Below, one piece after another: positions 59,847 to 64,000 of a stretch of 64,000 bases of DNA. Every line of letters starts with the position of its first letter. The first letter of the stretch is position 1. Both the position numbers and the translations under genes were made by a program. The stretch is from Arthrobacter oryzae (GTDB lineage Bacteria > Actinomycetota > Actinomycetes > Actinomycetales > Micrococcaceae). The stretch covers positions 186,001 through 250,000 of the forward strand of contig NZ_JAUSSM010000004.1 of assembly GCF_030812315.1 (NCBI RefSeq). The letters are read 5' to 3'. The notes under the pieces are model-generated. The model had not been told where the DNA came from, did not search any database, and saw nothing but the letters and a program-made list of their open reading frames with translations.

Positions 59847-60656
59847 ATGCCCCGCTTGAGCGTCAACGGCATTGACCTCTACTACGAAGAGCACGGCGAA
59901 GGCGTACCCGTCCTGGGCATACACGGGACGCCCAGCTCAGCTCTCCTGTGGGAAGACGCCGCCGTGGGGCTCGCCACTATCTGCCGGTGCATCATCTACG
60001 ACCGCCGGGGCTTCTACCGCAGCGGCCGCCCCGAGCCGTTCGACGCCGTCGACCTGGCCGAGCACGTGGACGACGCCGCCGCCCTCCTGGAGATCCTCCA
60101 TGCGGCGCCCGCCGTGGTCATCGGCCGCAGCACGGGCGGCCAAATAGCCCTCTACCTCGCCCACCGGTTTCCCGACCTCGTACAAGCCCTCGTGCTGCTT
60201 GAGCCGGCGGTCTTCTGGATCGACCCCGAGGCCCTCGCGTGGGCCATGGAGCTGCGGAAGTCAGTGCTCGGCGCCGCCGCCAGGGATCCGTGGTTGGCCG
60301 CGGAAACGGTCATTCGTGCGGCACTTGGCGACCAGGCCTGGGACGGGCTGCCGGCCAGCTTCCGGGACATGTTCGCAGCCACCAGCCCCGCCGTCCTCGC
60401 GGAAATCAGGGGTGAAGGCCTGGACCTCAGCGATAAGCAGGCTGAGCTGGGCGCCGAGGAACTCGGGCAGCTGCGCCAGCCAACACTGATCGTTTCCGCG
60501 GAAGACTCGCCGGAAGTCCTGCGGCTGGTCAATTCGCGCCTGGCCGGGGCCCTGCCAAACTCGGAGAGCGTCCTGGTCGGCGGCGGCCACCTGATCAACC
60601 CCGCGCATCCGGCCGTGCTGGAGTTCGTCCGGCGCTTCGCGGCCGCGCACGACTAG
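59847..60656 (+). CDS. Alpha/beta hydrolase
   Basis: A 269-residue alpha/beta hydrolase. Oxyanion motif IHGTPSS, nucleophile elbow GRSTGGQ (Ser95), and catalytic His in GGGHLINPAHPAV near 250. The core resembles esterases or lactonases of the serine type. The ATG follows CGCTTGAAGC, a weak site. It is on its own transcript or with the following VOC gene (48 nt). Substrate unknown. Confidence 0.84.
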   Translation: MPRLSVNGIDLYYEEHGEGVPVLGIHGTPSSALLWEDAAVGLATICRCIIYDRRGFYRSGRPEPFDAVDLAEHVDDAAALLEILHAAPAVVIGRSTGGQIALYLAHRFPDLVQALVLLEPAVFWIDPEALAWAMELRKSVLGAAARDPWLAAETVIRAALGDQAWDGLPASFRDMFAATSPAVLAEIRGEGLDLSDKQAELGAEELGQLRQPTLIVSAEDSPEVLRLVNSRLAGALPNSESVLVGGGHLINPAHPAVLEFVRRFAAAHD

Positions 60657-60704
60657 GGCGTGCCTCCCGCATCGGGTATTACCTGACGGAATAGGGTCTG
60701 GGGT

Positions 60705-61442
60705 ATGGCATTGCGACTTGTTCAGGTGAATTTCAAGGCTCGGGATGACTCGGCCCTCGGCCGGTTTTGGGCGGAGGCGCTCGGCTGGGGTGCGTCCAGC
60801 GAGGGACCCGGGGTGACCAATGTTGAACCTTTGGGCTTCGACTGGCCGGACCCCACCGCCGTATGCATCGACGTCGTCACCGTCCCGGACCCCGAGACAG
60901 TGAAGTACCGTGCGCACCTCGATCTGGCCACCGCCTCTGCGGCCCATCAGGCGGAGCTGGTTGCACGTCTGTTGGAGCTTGGTGCAACGCCAGCAGATGT
61001 GGGCCAGGGTGATGTGCCGTGGAAGGTCCTGGCCGACCCGGAGGGCAATGTGTTCTGTGTTCTGGAGCCGCGACCGATCTACCTGGACACCGGGCCAATC
61101 GCAACGGTGGTGGTCAACTGCTCGGATCCGCTGGCCATGGCCCGGTTCTGGGGCGAGGCCACGGACTGGACCCTGCACGAGGTGAACGACGATCATGCAA
61201 GGCTGCGTTCGGCCAAGGGTGTGGGGCCGTATCTGGAGTTCCTCCGCACGTCAGGCGTGGAGACCGTGTGGAACCGTGTGCATCTCGACCTGATGCCGTA
61301 TCCCGATGACGATCAGGCGGCAGAGGTGGCCAGGCTGCGGGCCCTGGGCGCCACTGACGCCGACGTCGGCCAGGGCGATGTGCCCTGGGTGTGCCTGGCC
61401 GACCCGGAGGGCAACGAGTTCTGCGTCCTCGCGCCCCGCTGA
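60705..61442 (+). CDS. Two-domain VOC (glyoxalase-like) protein
   Basis: A 245-residue protein with two homologous VOC domains (about 1-122 and 123-245). The ends of the domains are near copies: ADVGQGDVPWKVLADPEGN and ADVGQGDVPWVCLADPEGN, each before FCVLEPR or FCVLAPR. The two halves can fold as one unit like the paired modules of glyoxalase. The ligand or substrate is not known. Confidence 0.85.
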   Translation: MALRLVQVNFKARDDSALGRFWAEALGWGASSEGPGVTNVEPLGFDWPDPTAVCIDVVTVPDPETVKYRAHLDLATASAAHQAELVARLLELGATPADVGQGDVPWKVLADPEGNVFCVLEPRPIYLDTGPIATVVVNCSDPLAMARFWGEATDWTLHEVNDDHARLRSAKGVGPYLEFLRTSGVETVWNRVHLDLMPYPDDDQAAEVARLRALGATDADVGQGDVPWVCLADPEGNEFCVLAPR

Positions 61443-61468
61443 CGCAAAGCCTCGCTTTCTCCGCGAAC

Positions 61469-61774
61469 TCAGTACACGACGTCGAAGCTGCTGAACTCCC
61501 CTGTTGCCGCCGACACCGACTCGTCAACGTGGTCCACTCGCCCCGGCGCGTCCTCGGACCTCAGCCAGCGGCGGAACTCCAGTACCACCGCTTGGGGACC
61601 TTCGACGACTACGGCGACCGTACCGTCGTCGTCGTTCCTTACCGTTCCGGTCAGCGAGAGTTCCTCAGCCTTCCGCACGGTCCAATACCGGAATCCGACC
61701 GCTTGGACGATGCCCTCCACGCGCGCCTGCAAGCGGACGTCCGGGCCAGAGTCCTGATCTGCAGCATGAGCCAT
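61469..61774 (-). CDS. Acylphosphatase
   Basis: A 101-residue acylphosphatase: RLQARVEGIVQAVGFRYWTV with catalytic Arg in GFR, and VRNDDDGTVAVVVEG with the catalytic Asn of the VRN motif. It hydrolyses acyl phosphates. The first residue of the signature, Q-G-V-G-F-R, reads QAVGFR here, a small change. Start MAHAADQD at 61774. It converges on the VOC gene. Confidence 0.88.
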   Translation of the reverse strand: MAHAADQDSGPDVRLQARVEGIVQAVGFRYWTVRKAEELSLTGTVRNDDDGTVAVVVEGPQAVVLEFRRWLRSEDAPGRVDHVDESVSAATGEFSSFDVVY

Positions 61775-61882
61775 GGTTCCAATGTAGTGCGGGGACCGCG
61801 GGTTTCGCTCCCCACCCGACCCCTTACGTCGCAAGCTAGGCCAGGGAACCCCGAGGGCGTGGCCCAGGCTCGGCCGCGGGCC

Positions 61883-62806
61883 TCATTTGTCCGGCGTTGT
61901 GTTGGCGGCGTGCTTGGCCTTCCGGCGCTTGGAGCGCGACCAGACGAGGATGGCACCGATGGCTCCGATGAGCACCGGAATCGTGACACCCAGCGGCTCT
62001 GCCCAGTCTTTCACGAGCGCATTCAGCATGTAGCCGAGTTCAATCTCCACCTGGATGTCCTCACGGAAGGTCTCCAGGCTCAGGTCCGGACCGTCCTCGG
62101 CCGTGGCAAACAGCTGCAGGGTCAGGGTTTTGCGTCCCGACTCCTTGGGTGTGATCCACCAGCGCCACTCCGCAACGCCCTTCACCGGAACCAGCATCTC
62201 ACCGTCCGGATTGCCGGCTCGCTCAATGTCCATTCCCGGGCCGGACAGGTCCGCCCGCATCTCTTCGCACACGATGGGCGCGCGCGTTTGCACCGGGTTG
62301 CTGCCGGGGATCTTCTCTTCATGGCCTGCCCCGGGGTCGCCCATGGTGACGTGCAGGACGAACTCCCTCGTCTCGCCTTGGCGCATGGGCGACGGCGGCC
62401 TGAACGTCAGCTCGCCCTCGAGGCACGTGTCCAGGATTTCCTTGGCCCGCCGGGCCCGTTCGAAGGCAGTAGAGGTGGGGCCCGGCGGACGGCTTGCGGT
62501 CTCTTCGGGAAAGGGCCCGGTTTCGGTCACGTAGTACGTGGTGGGCTCGGCACCGTTGCTAGGCTCTCCGCCGTCGCCCGGCCCGGTGACTGTCGGGGTG
62601 GGGCGCGTTGTAGGGAAGGGTCCCGCGCCCGGCGTACTGCCGGGACCGTCGCCGGGCGTCGGCCGCGTGCTAGCTGCCGGCGTCGACGGCCCGGAATTCG
62701 GCGCCGCGTCGCAGGCGGCCAAACCCACCGCGGCGCACAGGGTTGCCAGGGCGAATGCAATTGCCTTCGCACCGCTCACGAGCCGCTGCTTCCCCAGTGC
62801 GTACAT
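61883..62806 (-). CDS. Lipoprotein with C-terminal membrane helix, hypothetical
   Basis: A 307-residue protein. The N-terminus (basic, hydrophobic, then LAACD near 29-33) looks like a lipoprotein signal. A Pro/Thr/Gly-rich stretch (35-110) leads to a soluble domain (120-265, with strands such as REFVLHVTMGD and KTLTLQLFATAEDG), then a C-terminal transmembrane helix (about 270-290) and a basic tail. The form resembles predicted sensor or surface proteins. Family unknown. It lies upstream of nothing on its strand except the paralog array ending at 62883. Confidence 0.65.
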   Translation of the reverse strand: MYALGKQRLVSGAKAIAFALATLCAAVGLAACDAAPNSGPSTPAASTRPTPGDGPGSTPGAGPFPTTRPTPTVTGPGDGGEPSNGAEPTTYYVTETGPFPEETASRPPGPTSTAFERARRAKEILDTCLEGELTFRPPSPMRQGETREFVLHVTMGDPGAGHEEKIPGSNPVQTRAPIVCEEMRADLSGPGMDIERAGNPDGEMLVPVKGVAEWRWWITPKESGRKTLTLQLFATAEDGPDLSLETFREDIQVEIELGYMLNALVKDWAEPLGVTIPVLIGAIGAILVWSRSKRRKAKHAANTTPDK

Positions 62807-62882
62807 CAGAACTCCGACTTATCGGACTGCGTCCTGATTCGAGTCTGCGCGGGCGTTTAGGGCGAGTCAAGGAGCGCAGCAG

Positions 62883-63749
62883 CTACTCCGCGGGCCGCAG
62901 CGAGGTGATCATCCGACGGATATTCCGGTACTCGCCGGTCTCCGCGTACAGCTTCGCCTTTTCCAGGTACGGGAGCGACGGTTCCCCGGGGGTGGCGTTG
63001 TTTGCGGGGTCGTAGACCCCGCCGAACATGGCACCGCTGGGCGGCCACCTGAACAGCAGGAAGATGGGACACTCCAGCGTCCCTATCTTCTCCGGAATCA
63101 TGGTGATGCCATAGGCGGCAATGGTTTCGTCAGTCCGGGCAGGAGCGGAGGCATCTCCCCTGGTCTCGAACATGAACCGCGGCGCATTTTCGTTCGGCAC
63201 GCCCTTCTCGGCGAGGGCCGTCATGGGTTCGGAATCCAGCACCGTAAACGGGTACTGCTGCACGCACTCCAATCCGGTAACCACCTTGGTCTGCAGGACA
63301 GCCATAGGCTTCCCCGTGGCATTCAAAACCTCCAGGAACATGCCTCCGAGCGGTGAGGTGCCGGCGGGATCCTTGATGGTCCAGTCGCCCGGATAGTCGA
63401 ACGTCAGGTCACGGTCCGACGTCGTAAACGTCTTCCAGCCGGACGCCGTCGGGGACGGCAACCGGGACGTCCCCGACGGCGCCGGTTCAGTCGGTGTTCC
63501 GCCCGCCGTCGCGCTTGGCGGGTCGGTCGTTGCGTTGGCCGTGCCAGTGGCCGTTCGGCTGGGGGTGCCGTTGGCTGTCCCGCTTGCCGATGCGCTCGGT
63601 GGGGTGGCGGTCGCGGATCCGGTGTCAGGCGGTGCGGCAGGCGGTCCGCAGGCCGCAAGAAGTACCACGAGGCAGGCCCCGGCGGCAGCTGCGGCCCCTG
63701 AACGTGCCGGTCCAGATGATTCATAGCCGGGCTTCATTGATCGGCGCAT
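62883..63749 (-). CDS. Lipoprotein of a tandem family, full copy
   Basis: A 288-residue lipoprotein: signal peptide with lipobox LAAC (Cys about 34), then a Ser/Thr/Ala/Pro-rich stretch (40-100) and a C-terminal domain (WKTFTTSDRDLTFDYPGDWTI ... EYRNIRRMITSLRPAE). The end motif E-Y-R/K-N-I-R/K-x-M-I-T-S-L-R-P-A is shared with a second gene at the window end. The PGDWTI segment resembles small surface-protein domains seen in actinobacteria. No family certain. Confidence 0.7.
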   Translation of the reverse strand: MRRSMKPGYESSGPARSGAAAAAGACLVVLLAACGPPAAPPDTGSATATPPSASASGTANGTPSRTATGTANATTDPPSATAGGTPTEPAPSGTSRLPSPTASGWKTFTTSDRDLTFDYPGDWTIKDPAGTSPLGGMFLEVLNATGKPMAVLQTKVVTGLECVQQYPFTVLDSEPMTALAEKGVPNENAPRFMFETRGDASAPARTDETIAAYGITMIPEKIGTLECPIFLLFRWPPSGAMFGGVYDPANNATPGEPSLPYLEKAKLYAETGEYRNIRRMITSLRPAE

Positions 63750-63833
63750 GCAATCCTCCTCATACAGCTGAGGGATTAATTGTGGCCCTGCCGCCCGCGC
63801 GTGGCGCGGGACCGGTCAAATTTGCCGCCAAAA

Positions 63834-63869
63834 CGTTGCGCACCGCGGATTGCTCCTCGGTGCGCAACG
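63834..63869 (-). terminator. Terminator of the partial lipoprotein gene
   Basis: A perfect 12-bp stem (CGTTGCGCACCG and its complement) with a 12-nt loop. On the minus strand it is followed at once by TTTT, so it is a good rho-independent terminator after the stop at 63923. Confidence 0.75.
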
Positions 63870-63870
63870 G

Positions 63871-63915
63871 TTCCTGCCTGTCCGGGTTCTGCCTGTCCGG
63901 GTTCTGCCTGTCCGG
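63871..63915. repeat. 15-bp tandem repeat, three copies
   Basis: Three copies of GTTCTGCCTGTCCGG (first copy with one change) lie between the partial lipoprotein gene and its terminator. They are likely a slippage-made array without a known role. Confidence 0.8.
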
Positions 63916-63922
63916 GTTCCCC

Positions 63923-64000
63923 TTAGGAGGCGGGCCTCAACGAGGTGATCATCTTCTTGATGTTCTTGTACTCCTGGGTGCCCATGTAGACCTCAGGGGT
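63923..64000 (-). CDS. Lipoprotein of a tandem family, 3' end only
   Basis: The window ends inside this gene. The visible C-terminus reads GTQEYKNIKKMITSLRPAS and matches the end of the full copy at 62883-63749 (EYRNIRRMITSLRPAE), so this is a tandem paralog. The stop TAA is at 63923-63925. Its N-terminus lies outside the window. Confidence 0.75.
   Translation of the reverse strand, partial: TPEVYMGTQEYKNIKKMITSLRPAS

Noticed and set aside
1..64000. CRISPR array, tRNA, rRNA or phage genes
   Set aside because: I looked for regular spaced repeats, tRNA-like T-arm sequences and phage structural proteins and found none I could support.

Overview
The window is high-GC DNA with tightly packed genes, strong GGAGG-type ribosome sites and frequent GTG/TTG starts. 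Gene content points to a soil actinobacterium of the Micrococcaceae, probably Arthrobacter or a close relative: excalibur and PASTA lipoproteins, a DUF222/HNH protein of the 13E12 type, MmpS-like and DUF4190 proteins, ABC sugar uptake without its own ATPase, and TerC. The genus is an inference from gene content. I saw no rRNA, tRNA, CRISPR array or prophage structural gene.

Layout. 0-3.2 kb: a DUF998 membrane protein, then two surface proteins on the minus strand (a PASTA/excalibur lipoprotein and a membrane-anchored DUF1524 nuclease with an excalibur tail). 3.18-9.90 kb: a mobile unit bounded by inverted IS3-type ends and an AAT target repeat, apparently inserted in the loop of a transcription terminator. 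It carries a TetR-controlled four-gene cassette (SDR, epoxide-hydrolase-like enzyme, thioredoxin-reductase-like flavoprotein, FAD monooxygenase), a decayed IS3 fragment and an intact IS3 with a canonical frameshift site. 10-14 kb: a relic of the 5' end of recQ, small lipoproteins and membrane proteins. 14-19.4 kb: a LuxR regulator, DUF1304, a potassium channel, a patatin preceded by a short upstream ORF, and a probable HhH-fold protein.

19.5-24.4 kb: a LacI-linked operon (MFS importer, SDR, beta-keto acid cleavage enzyme) that looks like a complete small route for a hydroxy-carboxylate. 24.6-32 kb: recQ and SRPBCC, an MHS transporter, an ArsR-SRPBCC fusion with a palindromic operator, DinB, a tandem pair of unknown membrane-anchored proteins, and an alpha/beta hydrolase. 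32.1-38.3 kb: an alpha-glucoside operon (LacI, binding protein, two permeases, GH13 glucosidase) with translationally coupled genes and a strong palindromic operator.

38.3-47.4 kb: VOC/AraC, PhzF, two MFS exporters, a SnoaL-like protein, a DUF1326/DUF2182 pair of unknown function, a 66-nt palindrome and a cupin. 47.6-64 kb: an orphan cytochrome oxidase subunit I, a DUF2975/XRE pair with an inverted-repeat operator, a Tat-exported amidohydrolase behind three similar operator-like motifs, a secreted serine hydrolase and phosphodiesterase, the DUF222/HNH protein, TerC, acylphosphatase, and a tandem array of lipoproteins that runs off the window end.

The best candidates for something new are the cargo-bearing IS3 unit, the recQ relic, the DUF1326/DUF2182 pair, the tandem unknown proteins at 30.0-31.1 kb and the lipoprotein array at the end.
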